64,000 bases of DNA from Rosellinia necatrix (Eukaryota > Ascomycota > Sordariomycetes > Xylariales > Xylariaceae), in the NCBI GenBank assembly GCA_021209875.1, contig JAGYVD010000003.1, positions 868,001 through 932,000 on the forward strand, written 5' to 3'. Position 1 is the stretch's first letter, and every line of letters begins with the position of its first letter. Both the position numbers and the translations under genes were made by a program. Positions 10,513-20,863 of the stretch are shown piece by piece. The notes under the pieces were generated by a model, which saw only the letters and a list, made by a program, of their open reading frames with translations, had not been told where the DNA came from and did no database searches.

Positions 10513-12912
10513 ATGAGACTTCAAACTCTTGCTACGGCCCTGTCGGCCGGCTCAGTCGTCGCCGCTGCGGATTGGGCGACGGCCTACACGAAGGCGAACG
10601 CCGCGCTCGCCAAGTTGTCGTCGAATGACAAGATCAACATCGTGACCGGCGTTGGATGGAACAAAGGACCTTGCGTCGGCAACACGGCGGCCGTCAGTTC
10701 CATTGGCTACCCGCAGTTCTGCATCCAAGATGGGCCCCTGGGCGTTCGCTACGGCAAGAGCGTCAATGCCTTCACCCCGGGTATCCAGGCTGCCTCGACC
10801 TGGGACCGGGCTCTGATCCGGGAACGAGGAAAGTTCATGGGCGAGGAAACCAAGGGCTGCGGTGTCCACGTCCTTTTGGGGCCCGTTTCCGGACCATTGG
10901 GCAAACAGCCAGCCGGCGGTAGGAACTGGGAAGGCTTTGGATCCGACCCTTACCTACAAGGTATCGCCATGGCAGAAACTATCGAGGGACTGCAAGGCGC
11001 CGGCGTCCAGGCGAACGCCAAGCATTTTATTCTCAACGAGCAGGAGCTCAACCGTGACACCATGAGCTCAACCGTGGACGACCGCACAATGCACGAGTTG
11101 TACTTGTGGCCATTTGCCGATGCCGTTCACTCCAACGTGGCCTCTGTTATGTGCTCCTACAACAAGATCAACGTACGTGACCACTTAACCCCCTCCTCGT
11201 GTGCAGGAAGACGCTAGATAAACCGCTTAACTAACATCTTTCCCAGGGAACTTGGGCGTGCGAGAACGACGGAGCCATGAACAAGCTCCTCAAGCAGGAG
11301 CTCGGCTTCCAGGGCTACATCATGACGGACTGGAACGCGCAGCACACGACGGAGCAGTCGGCCAACACGGGCCTCGACATGACGATGCCGGGGTCGGACT
11401 TCAACGGCGGCACGGTGCTCTGGGGCCAGAAGCTGAGCCAGGCGATCAGCAGCGGGAGGGTGCAGCAGTCGCGGGTGGACGACATGGTGCGGCGCGTGCT
11501 GGCGTCGTGGTACCTGCTCGGCCAGGACCAGAACTACCCGGGCATCAACCTCGGCGCCAACGTGCAGGGCACGCACAAGACCAACATCCGCGCCGTGGCG
11601 CGCGACGGCATCGTGCTGCTCAAGAACGACGGCAACCTCCTGCCGCTGAGGAAGCCGGCCAAGCTCGGCCTCGTCGGCTCCGCCGCCGTCGCCGGCCAGC
11701 ACGCGCAGAACGCCTGCTCCGACCAGGGCTGCAACAACGGCGCGCTCGGCATGGGCTGGGGCTCCGGCACGGCGCAGTACGCGTACTTCAGCGCGCCGGC
11801 GGACGCGATCCGCGCGCGCGCCCAGGCGGACGGCACGCAGGTCGCCGTCTCGTCGACGGACAGCACGGGCGGCGTCAGCGGCGCGGTGAGCGGCGCCGAC
11901 GCGGCCATCGTCTTCGTCACGTCGGACGCGGGCGAGGGCTACATAACGGTCGAGGGCGTCGCCGGCGACCGGAACAACCTGGACCCCTGGCACGGCGGCA
12001 ACGACCTCGTCAGGGCGGTCGCGGCCATCAACAAGAACGTCATCGTCGTCGTGCACTCGGTCGGCCCCGTCATCCTCGAGACCATCCTCGCGCAGCCCAA
12101 CGTCAAGGCTATCGTCTGGGCCGGCCTGCCGTCCCAGGAGAACGGCAACGCGCTCGTCGACGTCCTCTACGGCGACACCGCCCCCTCCGGCAAGCTGCCC
12201 TACACCATCGCCAAGTCCGCCAACGACTACGGCATCTCCATCGCCCGCGGCGACGACAGCTTCCCCGAGGGCCTGTTCGTCGACTACCGCCACTTCGACA
12301 AGGCCAACATCGCGCCGCGCTACGAGTTCGGCTTTGGATTGTGTAAGTTTAAGTTTTTTCCCTCACGTCCAACCCCCCCTTTTCCCCTCCCCCTTTTTCC
12401 CCTCCCCCTTTCCCCTCCCCTTTCCGCGCCAGCACTTAAAACCCCACCACGAACTCGTATCCCCGCGTTTGGAATTGTCCGCGCTAACATCTCCCGCCCT
12501 CCAGCCTACACCAACTTCACCTACTCTGGCATCGCGGTGCAGGGGACGCCCAAGTCCGGCGCGGCCACGGGCCAGACGATACCGGGCGGGCGCGCGGACC
12601 TCTGGGACACGGTGGTGACGGTGACGGCGACGGTGGCTAACTCGGGGGGCCGTCAAGGGCGCTGAGGTGGCGCAGCTGTACGTGGGCTTCCCGGCGTCGG
12701 CCAACGCGCCGCCCAAGCAGCTGCGCGGGTTCCAGAAGGCGCCCCTGGCCGCCGGCGCCAGCGCGGGCGTCTCGTTCCCCCTGCGCCGCCGCGACCTCAG
12801 CGTCTGGGACGCCGCCCGCCAGAACTGGGTCATCCCCGCCGGCGAGTTCACCTTCTACGTCGGCGCAAGCAGCCGCGATATCCGGCAGACGCTCAAGGTC
12901 ACCGTGGCATAA
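10513..12912 (+). CDS. bgl1: Secreted GH3 beta-glucosidase (Cel3A/BGL1 type), frameshift in last exon
   Basis: Extracellular glycoside hydrolase family 3 enzyme that releases glucose from cellobiose and short beta-glucans. Exons: 10513-11172, 11247-12342 and 12505-12912. A signal peptide (MRLQTLATALSAGSVVAAA) is followed by the GH3 N-terminal barrel with DGPLGVRY, KHFILNEQELNRD and the nucleophile Asp (about 248) in MTDWNAQH. The second domain has NDGNLLPL, GALGMGWGSG and GEGYITVEG, the segment carrying the acid/base Glu in Trichoderma Cel3A. Then follow YEFGFGLSYTNF and a C-terminal fibronectin-III-like domain. The match to Trichoderma Cel3A is close along the whole length. Oddity: a run of six G at 12644-12649 shifts the frame to an early stop at 12665. 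With five G the frame runs on through VKGAEVAQLYVGFP to the stop at 12912. Both introns use GTACGT/GTAAGT donors; intron 2 is strongly pyrimidine-rich. Confidence 0.93.
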
Positions 12913-13576
12913 ATAAAGGGCCGGGGTGTGAAAAGGGAAGGGGTCCTTTCTCTAGGTAAGGATGTGGTGTGTGCGTATATACATATATATAAATGTACGA
13001 GCATGAAAAAAAAAAAAATCACGGTATGTTCTAGATCAGGAGGAACACGGCGGTTTTGTACCTAGGAAACTTTTATTATGGCGGCTATGGACTTTCTCTC
13101 CGTGGATGTGTCTCGATCGTTGTATCCCCGTGACAACATACCTATTAGGGCGCGACTAAGGGCGCCGGATACTCGTCCCATGCCATGCAAATCAAATAAC
13201 CATCTAGACTGTAAGGCTGCTCCGGTGGGAACTGCCAGCGTAGAGCGCAGCGACTCTACGCGGCCCGATATGATGCGGCGGAAGAACACCCGCTCACATG
13301 CTCTGGCTGGCGTCTACCAAACGATGCGTTTCTGTGAAACAAACGCCCACTCCCCCCCTCCCCTCCCCCCTCCCCTTTTTTTTTTTTCTTCAACGCCGCA
13401 ATGCCTAACCTCCTAACCAGCCCTATCATCGTATTCATCAAAGTCATCGTCGTCATCATCATCATCAACCAGTCCGCCAGTCCGCCGCCACCAAAGCCGT
13501 CCATCTCATCCCATCCTCACCTCTGGCATTCCAAGCAGAACACCGTATCCCGTCCCGGTCCGCAGCCCCGACTAGG
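12913..13576. other. Convergent 3' spacer
   Basis: It holds the 3' UTR of the beta-glucosidase (an AATAAA word at about 12913, poly-A at about 13006) and that of the minus-strand low-complexity gene. A pyrimidine tract lies at 13350-13390 and a degenerate TCA/TCG trinucleotide run at 13435-13470. No gene is seen. Confidence 0.5.
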
Positions 13577-15538
13577 CTAGGCCGGGCCGGACCCGCGCAC
13601 GAGCTCGGCGTAGACGGCGACGCGGACGGCAGCCCCGTCCTGGCGGCGGGCCTCCAAGGCCAGCATGCCGGTGGGCGAGATCTGATACGTGCCCCAGAAG
13701 ACGTACACGGGCTCCTCCGGCGCCGCGGCGGCGGCGGCGAAGTAGAGGTGGCGGCGGTACATATCCCGCAGCCCGACGTCGTGGTCCTCGTGCTGCTGCT
13801 CGACGAAAAGACTCTCGAGAGGCTCCTCCCGCGCCATCATCACGTCCTCCTCCTCCTCCTCCTCCTCCTCCATATCGCCGGCGTACAAGCCCTCGACCCC
13901 CTCCGTCTTCTCCTCCCCTTCTCCCAGGTTGTCCTCCGCGCCGCGGCGATGATGGTGGCGGGGCGGGACCGCGATGTCGCGGATCAGAGACGTCGCGCGC
14001 ACCACCGGATTCTCCACCGGGACTAGATACTCTCCATCGCCATAGCCGCCGTTGTTGTTGTTGTTGTGGACGCTGAAGGCCTCCGGGTGCTCGGTGGCCA
14101 TGGTGCGCAGCGCGTCGGCCGTGGCGTCGCGCGCGCTGCGGAAGACGCGCACGCCCGCCACGTCCGGGCCCACGAGACGCGCCACGACGAACGCGATCAT
14201 CGCGCCGGCGTTGGCGTTGGCGTTGGCGTTGGCGTTGGCGTGTGTGGCGCCGATCTCCTGCTGCTGCTGCTGCTGCTGTTGCTGGACGGCGCGCGCGAGG
14301 CCCGTCGGGAAGTACAGCTGGCGGAGTGGCGTGCTCTTGAAGGCGGTGTAGGCGTTGGGCTGCACCACCATGTGTTCGACGTCGTCGTTGTCGTTGTTGT
14401 TGTTGTTGTTGTTTGCGGTGGCATTGGCGTTGGATGGATCGCTGGGCCTGGGTTACATGCATACATGACGACGGTCAGCTATTTTAGGATTTTTCGACGT
14501 GTAGAGAGAGAGAGAGAGAGAGAGGAAGCAGAGAAGGAAATGGATGCCGTTCGTCACGTACATGAATTCGCTGCCCTGCGGCGGCACAGCGGGCACGGCG
14601 AACTCTTGGGGCTGGCCAGGAGTAGAGGAGGCCGCGGCGGCCGTGTTGGCTGCTCTGGCGGCGGCGGCGGCAGCAGCGGCTGTAGGTAATGAAGAAAAAC
14701 ACCAAGTTGTCAGTATTCATAAGGTCAAGAAAGGAAGAAAGAAAAGTATGTGTGCGACTGGAAACGGACCTTTGTTCATGTTGAAGACTCGCATGCCGAC
14801 GGCCTGGGGCGCGTACTCGCCCTTGATGAGGCGGTCGCGCAGGCTGGTACGTCGCCGGTGAATCTCGACCGGGTGGATCTCGGGCTCCCCGGCGGCGGCG
14901 GCGGCAGCAGTGGTCTTGGGGCGACGCTTGGCTCTCTTCTTCGGCGCGTCGACCAAGACGTCGTCCGAGTCCGTGTCCTCGTCTCCTGAGATGCGAGCGG
15001 CGGCGCGCTTGCCTGCGCGTGATGATCCGCCACGGCCACCACGGCCACCACGGCCGCCACGAGAGGTTCTGCCCTGAGGAGCGACGTTATGGGGAGCGGC
15101 GCCATGGGAAGTGGCGTCATGGGAAGCGGCGTCATGGGAAGAAGCGTCATAGGGAGCAACGCCATGAGAAGGGCTGTCATGGGGAGCAGCGTCATGGGGA
15201 GCAGTGTCATGGGGAGCAGCATCATGGGGAGCAACGCCATGAGGGGAGCCGCCATGGGGAGCACTGCTAGAGATGCCTTGACTATGGCCGCCGCCACCGT
15301 AGGAGAACGCACTACCGGTCGTGGGTTGTCCGGTAGCAGCAGTGCCGTCCCCATCGACGGTTAGGTCGGGGTCAATAGCATCATTGCTCCCACCAAACAG
15401 AGCGTCCCAATCACCCTCCGCTGATGTATGAGATGTCAGTATCAGCACAAATCAGATCAACGTCTCGGCCGTTTATGGAATGAATATCTTACTAGGTTCG
15501 GGTGGACCGACCACAACGTTCGGGTCGTATCTCATCAT
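13577..15538 (-). CDS. Unrecognised Q/N/E-rich, possibly nuclear, low-complexity protein
   Basis: I do not recognise the family. Splicing gives four exons: 15538-15493, 15420-14770, 14679-14562 and 14447-13577, about 561 aa with continuous frame. The N-terminus begins MMRYDPNVVVGPPEP. Next is an array of five-residue PHDAA/SHGVA units, a GRGGRGGRGG stretch and a basic PKKRAKRRPK segment that looks like a nuclear signal. After an alanine run and a linker come poly-Asn, poly-Gln (9), an Asn-Ala repeat, an Asn run and a Glu run, separated by ordinary sequence such as NAYTAFKSTPLRQLYFPTG and GAMIAFVVARLVGPDVAGV. The protein ends with a folded-looking stretch (PVYVFWGTYQISPTGMLALEAR). The open frame continues upstream of 15538 without an ATG, so a further 5' exon is possible. 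Nuclear location is inferred only from the basic stretch. Confidence 0.6.
14213..14276. repeat. In-gene microsatellites encoding Asn-Ala and poly-Gln
   Basis: GTTGGC hexanucleotide units at about 14213-14240 encode alternating Asn-Ala on the minus strand. CTG units at about 14253-14276 encode poly-Gln. Further GTT runs (14052-14068 and 14385-14412) and a CTC run (13848-13871) encode Asn and Glu in the same gene. Confidence 0.8.
15085..15262. repeat. 15-bp tandem repeats within the low-complexity gene
   Basis: About twelve imperfect 15-bp units of the form ATGGGGAGCAGCGTC (plus strand) encode the five-residue HDAAP/HGVAP series on the minus strand. Substitutions differ between units but length is conserved in multiples of three. 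Confidence 0.8.
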
Positions 15539-16082
15539 AGCGTCGATCCTAGCGCTCGGTGTATCAAGGATAGGTACGGTACGTAGGCCGTGCGCAAAGT
15601 AGTGCGAGAAAAGGAGATAAGAAAACTGGGTTGAAGGTCTCTGTTTATGCCAGCTGAGGTACTGAAGTATTGAAGCAAAATACGATGCTTGGAGTTGGGC
15701 GGTCCTCTAGCAAAGGTGTGTGGCGGGGCCAGAAAGAGAGGAGGGCGGTGTGGGGGGGTGAGGGAAAGGGACCAGAGGGCCTTGAGCGCGCGACGTGGTG
15801 GTAGTGAATACTGGAGTGACGGCACTTGCCTAGGGAAAATGTAGGCATGGATGGGATATGGAAACTGACAGTAAATTCTGTGTGTATCTCTCTCTCGCTT
15901 AAAGGTGATTCACAGGTGTCGAGGCACGACCAGCCGCCTTATTCACCATCAGTGGGGGTCCCTTTTACCTGGTCATTCGTTATACGGGCGCTCAGCTGAG
16001 ATGTGGTCACTCTTGGACTAGTTGCCTTCCTTATCAAGTTGTCATTTGCAAGCAAGGGTAGGTCCCAACAATTAGATGTCGC

Positions 16083-16280
16083 CAGGTGTATAAGGCACAT
16101 AGCGAGGTACTGGCTACCCTATGTAATGTATGGGGATTAAAGGCATCCCACCCTGGATGGCAGGCCTGGGGATTAATAGAATCGAGCGCTACCCCTATAC
16201 CTGGCTATCTACTTGCGACCAAGCTACTACCCTCTTGCGACCAGGCCATACTCTGCATATTCACTAGATAACAGACACCC
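16083..16280 (+). repeat. Dispersed LTR-like repeat, copy B
   Basis: Word order: AGGTGTATAAGGCACATAGC, GGTACTGGCTACCCTA, GGGATTAAAGGCATCCCACC, TGGATGGCAGGC, GAGCGCTACCCCTATAC, GGCTATCTACTTGCGACC, then CATACTCTGCATATTCACTAGATAACAGACAC. It matches copies A, C and D in the same order. Confidence 0.7.
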
Positions 16281-16858
16281 CAACACGAAGCCAGACTTGT
16301 GTGCAAGGTTTGAACCAAACCAAACATTTCATCTATCATGTAACTATATAATTAAAAATTGAACATACCAAGTGTCTTGTAGGAGGCTATCTAAATAAAG
16401 GATCAAGATATCTGATACTTAATTTCTTTGAGGTATGGATCTAATTGGTTGTTAATATGGCAGCCTTGCATAGGCTTATAAAATCAAATACTGTTCACAC
16501 TGATATTTTGTTTTACAAGCATGTTCACTATGCCAGCACCCAATGTAAAGCTAGATTTGCGGTTAAAGTAGTAATAGCATCTATTTTTTCAGATTCTGCC
16601 TTCACCATCTCCATTCTATTTCAAGTCTTGTAGTTATATCAGTTTGATTCGGTATTGCGCAACATAGACACATGCATTCACCAGGCCTAGATACCTGAAA
16701 GCTTGCACATGCTAGTCTTTCTTTGTGAAAATACTCAAAGAAAACGCACACACAGTATAGTAGGTAATTCTATTAAGAGGTTAAGAATTTACCTTGCATA
16801 CTATTAATGCACAGACATTAGAAAGAACAAATCCACAGGAGTGGTAATTCTAATAGAG

Positions 16859-17075
16859 ATGTCAGGTAGGTAAAGCACATAGCAGGTGCTGGCTACCCTA
16901 CGGTATAGCCCTAGAGACATATTAGCGTATGTAAGGACTGAAGGCAGCCCACCTTAGGTGGTAGGCACAGAAATTAATGATATTGAGCCCTACCCTTATA
17001 CTCAGCTATCTACTTGCGACCCGGTTGCTACCCTTTACTGACTAAACTTTACTCTGGACATTTCTCTATATAACA
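16859..17075 (+). repeat. Dispersed LTR-like repeat, copy C
   Basis: It starts TGTCAGGTAGGTAAAGCACA, then GCTGGCTACCCTACGG, GTAAGGACTGAAGGC, CCCACCTTAGGTGG, GAGCCCTACCCTTATAC, AGCTATCTACTTGCGACC, ACTTTACTCTGGACATT and a TATATAAC word near the end. It is about 20 bp longer than copy B because of small indels. Confidence 0.7.
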
Positions 17076-17329
17076 AGAGAATCGGCATAGGCGAGAGAAA
17101 AAAAAAATCCTTTGTATGAAACTGTATGATCTAAGAAACATGATATTTATTTCTCGGTAGAGCACATATAACTATCTTTTAGTTATTTGATTTATATAGA
17201 TGGCTGTTATAGCAATGCATGATCATGGTAAGGTTACATGTCTACTGAAGTCCAACAATTCAGCAGCAAGAGCCTAGACACCAATTTTCGACCAAATATG
17301 CGATATTTTCTGCATCTAGCCTTTAGAGA

Positions 17330-17590
17330 CGCCGCCCCCTAGGGAAAAATAGCGTGATTATCTGCGATATCGACAATAATACTGCCATGCGGTGAATGTC
17401 TAGAGTGGGGTCTATCACAAAAAGGTAGCAGCCAGGTCGCAAATACATAGCTTAGTATAAAATAACGGCTTGATTCCAGTTGAATCATAGGCCTGCGATC
17501 CAAGGTGGGAGGCCTTTAGTCCTTATGTGAACTAATATACCACTAGAAGTACACCGTAGGGTAGCCGATACTACGCTGTACACCTGACAA
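17330..17590 (-). repeat. Dispersed LTR-like repeat, copy D (inverted)
   Basis: Read on the minus strand from 17590: TTGTCAGGTGTACAGCGTAG, CGGCTACCCTACGGTGTAC, CATAAGGACTAAAGGC, CCCACCTTGGATCGCAGGCC, AGCTATGTATTTGCGACC and CCCCACTCTAGACATTCACC. It is in opposite orientation to copies B and C. Confidence 0.65.
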
Positions 17591-18065
17591 ATACTCCCTT
17601 ATCCATTATATGAGGCAAGGACTTTGAAAGTCGCGGGGTACTATATGTGCTGTTAATTCTAATTTGGATCAAGGGCGTTTTGTTCCCGCGACATCTCACA
17701 TATATAATCATAAATACAACACATATTGAGACATACTCCCAAGCCTCAGGTCTCTTTGAAAACACACAACGTGGGGTGGGGATCACTCATTGTGGATACA
17801 GCTAGCTATAGGCCACATAAGATAATTATAGAGAGTTCAGCCTTAGCATAAAGAGGCTTGTGCTGTCAGAAAGAACACCATTAATCCGCCATCTCAGCAG
17901 TGAAACTATTTCCTGTGTCGATAGTGGCGTGCCCTCAAAGAGTCTCATAGGGTCATGTAGTCTATTACTATCTCACGTTCGTTATTTTACCCCCCCTCAA
18001 ACGCCATTCTCATAGTCCGTAGCACATTACATCATGTTATTATCCATTATTATTCAGCCCCAGGC

Positions 18066-18959
18066 TTAATCATGTCCATGGTGTCCGTGGTGTCCGTGAT
18101 GCCCATGGTGTCCATGATGGTCATGATGGCCATGATGGCCATGATGGCTGTGATGGCTGTGATGACTGTGATGGCTACCGCCATGATGACTACCACCGTG
18201 ATGGCTCCCATCATGGTGGCTCCCGCCGCCGCCGCCGCCAAAGAAACTCGACCCGCTCCCACTTCCATGGCCACCGCTATACCCATAGGGGGTTCCGTGC
18301 TGGGCAGAATGCCCCTGATGACCCGAGTGACCGCCATGGCCCGAGTGCCCGTGGTTCTTCCCATGGCGCCCCTCCAGCTTGTTCTCGATGACATTCGCGG
18401 CCACAGCCCCGACAGCACTACCTAGCAGCGTGCCCAGCTTCCCCTTACCAAGCTTATGGCCCAAGAACCCGCCGGCGCCGCCCCCGAGCAGCGTCGCCCC
18501 GAGGCCACGCTCGCCATCTGCAGCCTCCCCGTCCGGACCACCACGGTGGTCCTCGGTGGAGTACGGGTCCGCAGAGTGTGGGCGGGGGAGAGGCGATGCC
18601 GAGTCTGAATGTTGCGGCTGGCCATAGGACGGCGGAGGGGGCGCGAGGCCGGCGTCGGAGTGGGCAGACCCCGGTCGCGCGTACTGGGCCTGCTGCGGGT
18701 AGGGCGCAAGATGGCCCTGGGAGTGCTGGGCGGGCGAGGCGTAGTTTGGCTGGCTCGGATACGGCGATTGAGAGTGCGGCGGGGCGCCGTGGCCGACATC
18801 GTAAGGGGGGTATGGTGAGTGCCCTTGGGGTGGTGCCTGCGTGTACTGCGGCTGCGAAGGGTACGGCGACTGGTTCTGATGATACGGCGGATAGCCTCCT
18901 CCTCCTCCTCCTCCGCCTCCATTGCCACCACTGGTTCCGTAGTAATCCGCGGCAGACAT
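18066..18959 (-). CDS. Glycine-zipper protein with Pro/Tyr-rich N-terminus and His-Gly tail
   Basis: Single exon, 297 aa, ATG at 18959. Residues 1-130 are a disordered Gly run followed by Ser-Pro-Tyr-Pro and Gln-rich repeats (SPYPSQPQY, HSPYPPYD). Residues about 151-197 form a glycine-zipper/2TM-like segment, LGATLLGGGAGGFLGHKLG followed by LGTLLGSAVGAVAANVIENK, with small residues spaced to pack hydrophobic helices. The tail is His-Gly rich (GHSGHGGHSG, then HHSHHSHHGHHGHH units) and could bind metal. Comparable fungal proteins are annotated only as glycine-zipper 2TM-domain proteins with no known role. Membrane association is inferred from the zipper; there is no signal peptide. Confidence 0.78.
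   Translation of the reverse strand: MSAADYYGTSGGNGGGGGGGGGYPPYHQNQSPYPSQPQYTQAPPQGHSPYPPYDVGHGAPPHSQSPYPSQPNYASPAQHSQGHLAPYPQQAQYARPGSAHSDAGLAPPPPSYGQPQHSDSASPLPRPHSADPYSTEDHRGGPDGEAADGERGLGATLLGGGAGGFLGHKLGKGKLGTLLGSAVGAVAANVIENKLEGRHGKNHGHSGHGGHSGHQGHSAQHGTPYGYSGGHGSGSGSSFFGGGGGGSHHDGSHHGGSHHGGSHHSHHSHHSHHGHHGHHDHHGHHGHHGHHGHHGHD
18070..18215. repeat. Short repeats encoding the His-Gly tail
   Basis: Imperfect ATGGTCATG / ATGGCC / TGATGGCTG units, 6-9 bp long, run through the 3' end of the glycine-zipper gene and encode its HHGHHGHH series. Confidence 0.75.
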
Positions 18960-20863
18960 GACGTTGTCAATCTAAGGCGGATTTGTATGTGTGCGTATAT
19001 ATGTATGTATGTATATATACAAACGAAGAGGCCAATCTAGGTAGTTGTAGGTAGTTGCAGGTTTGGTGTAGCTAAAATAGGTAGATATATAAAGTAGAGG
19101 TTCTAGGACATGTAAAGTCGGGAGGATTAAGACTGTTGTCTTACAACCCAAATGGAAGGGTACGTTTAGGGAGGAAGGAGAGAGAGAAGGGGGGAAGGGA
19201 GAATTGCTTAGAAGTAGGACCTACAATGACTTATCTATGTGCTAACAACAAAAGGATCCAGGACGGACTCGGATCCAGGCGGCAATGCTTACCTACCTGC
19301 CTCCCTACTTTTATTTTACCGTACCTTACCTTACGTCTTCACCTACCTCCTGACTAGCGAAATAAACGGGGTCGGGGTCGGTCGGCCTGTTCTGTTGGTT
19401 CGACAGCGCATTACGTTTGGTCGTCTCGGCATCCCGGCAATTGCAGGAGCCCTACAGCGGCTGGCACGAGGCGCAGAAGGGTTGCGTGCGCGCCAGGAAC
19501 ACGGGCACAATGGAACGACCAGCGCCGCTTTACTTACCTTGCTACGTCGACGCTTGACGTGATAACTCGGCACGGAGGAGAGGAGGATGTGTTTTGGTAT
19601 AGTGTATGAAGGGGAGGGGGGAAGGGGGGGTGTGAGGGCGCATGTTGAGCGAGGGGAGGGTTGTGTTTGAGAGGGTGCCAAGGCGGAACCATCTGAGTGG
19701 CGCAATTCTACTGATGCGTCAGATGCTCGCTGCCATCGGATTGGACGATCAGCTCGAGGTCACCAGGGCTCGGTTGTGGCGCAGCTGAGGCTCAGGTGCT
19801 CTCGGATTAGCGGCTTAATACCTGTTTATTCCCTACCTGGGTACAAGTTTCCGCCTAAACTCAGCGCCTAGCTTGCTAGGCTAGGTAGTACCTACTTAAA
19901 TAGTTAGCCGTTAGCTGTTAGCCTACCTACCTGTTTTCTATCTATTTACATGCTTACTTATATATACGTAAGTGCCTATAGTGTGGGCCGAGGACAAAAG
20001 ACAAAGGTACATAGACGGACATTCCGAACTCGATGTTCAAGGTTCTTTCTACCTCTGAGCTGAGCTGAGCTGAGTGTTCATATTCATCTTACCTTTTGCT
20101 TATCTAAACGCCCTTACCTAAGGACGGTAGTAGGTATGTGTATATCTATGTTTTTTTATATACCTACCTAGATTCATCGTGAATGCCTACTCGTAGTAGG
20201 TCAAGTATAGGTGATGGCCCTTGGGGCAAATTTAACCTACATAAATACCAATATACAACGGACGTTGAAAGACCGGGATGCCTTCCATGTTGATCATGGC
20301 GACGACGCAGTGAGCATCATCCTGGACTGGACTGACTTTCGGCGGCCTTACTAACCCGATATACGGTACTGTTTGTTACAAGAATTACCCACGTACAACG
20401 CCGGCCCGCTCGCTTCGTAGCGAGACAACCCCTGAACCTCCAGCCCCCCGGATCTGGTATATCCTCATGTATGTCCCGTGCCATGACTCTGCTCGCTGTG
20501 CAAGCCGCGCCTCGCGTCGCTGCCGATACCTCGCGAGGGACGCCCAGTGTTCCATCATGCTCATAAACCCCCTGTGTAAATGCGCCAGATGCTCCGAAAG
20601 AACCACCGCCCATCACCCATGCGAAATTCATGCGAAAAATCCCATGTGCATGCTTCGTCATCATCAAAAAAGCAAAGACACAAAAATGCGCTGGCCGCCG
20701 TCATGTGGTCCTTTGAACCGAATTCGCTGCACTGTGACATATTTGGGAGTGACATGCTCGCTGTTCTTCAGAAAGGAAAAAAAAAAAAAAAAGTAAAACC
20801 GACTACTGGTATAGTATTTCCACAGACTGCGGCTGCGCGCGGTAGCTAAGCGACGCCATCAGT
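18960..20863. other. Intergenic spacer
   Basis: No recognisable gene. It includes the TATGTATGTATATATA-rich leader next to 18959, purine-rich DNA near 19590-19630, several ACCTACCT/TAGGTAGG words (19270-19350, 19880-20180), a GAGCT repeat at 20055-20073 and a poly-A run at 20779-20792. Frames at 20317-20667 and 19343-19705 lack domain or splice support. Confidence 0.45.

Larger units (their letters stand above)
15539..18065. other. Gene-free region with three LTR-like repeat copies
   Basis: The first 300 bp are the likely 5' region of the minus-strand low-complexity gene and stay open in one frame to about 15700. The remainder is AT-rich and carries repeat copies B, C and D. Between them I see only AT-rich DNA with no transposase, reverse transcriptase or integrase signal. 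Confidence 0.5.

Noticed and set aside
11214..12346. Long open frames on both strands overlapping the beta-glucosidase exon 2
   Set aside because: They are GC-rich shadows of the GH3 exon: Arg/Ala/Gly/Val-only composition, no domain, and the GH3 frame is strongly conserved.
15085..15262. Possible CRISPR-like array
   Set aside because: Units are contiguous 15-bp coding repeats without spacers; the genome is eukaryotic.
15019..15364. His/Arg/Gly-repeat frames on the plus strand
   Set aside because: They are antisense reading of the 15-bp coding repeats of the minus-strand low-complexity gene.
20317..20667. 116-codon minus-strand frame
   Set aside because: Open but without recognisable domain, codon bias or neighbouring exons; treated as chance.
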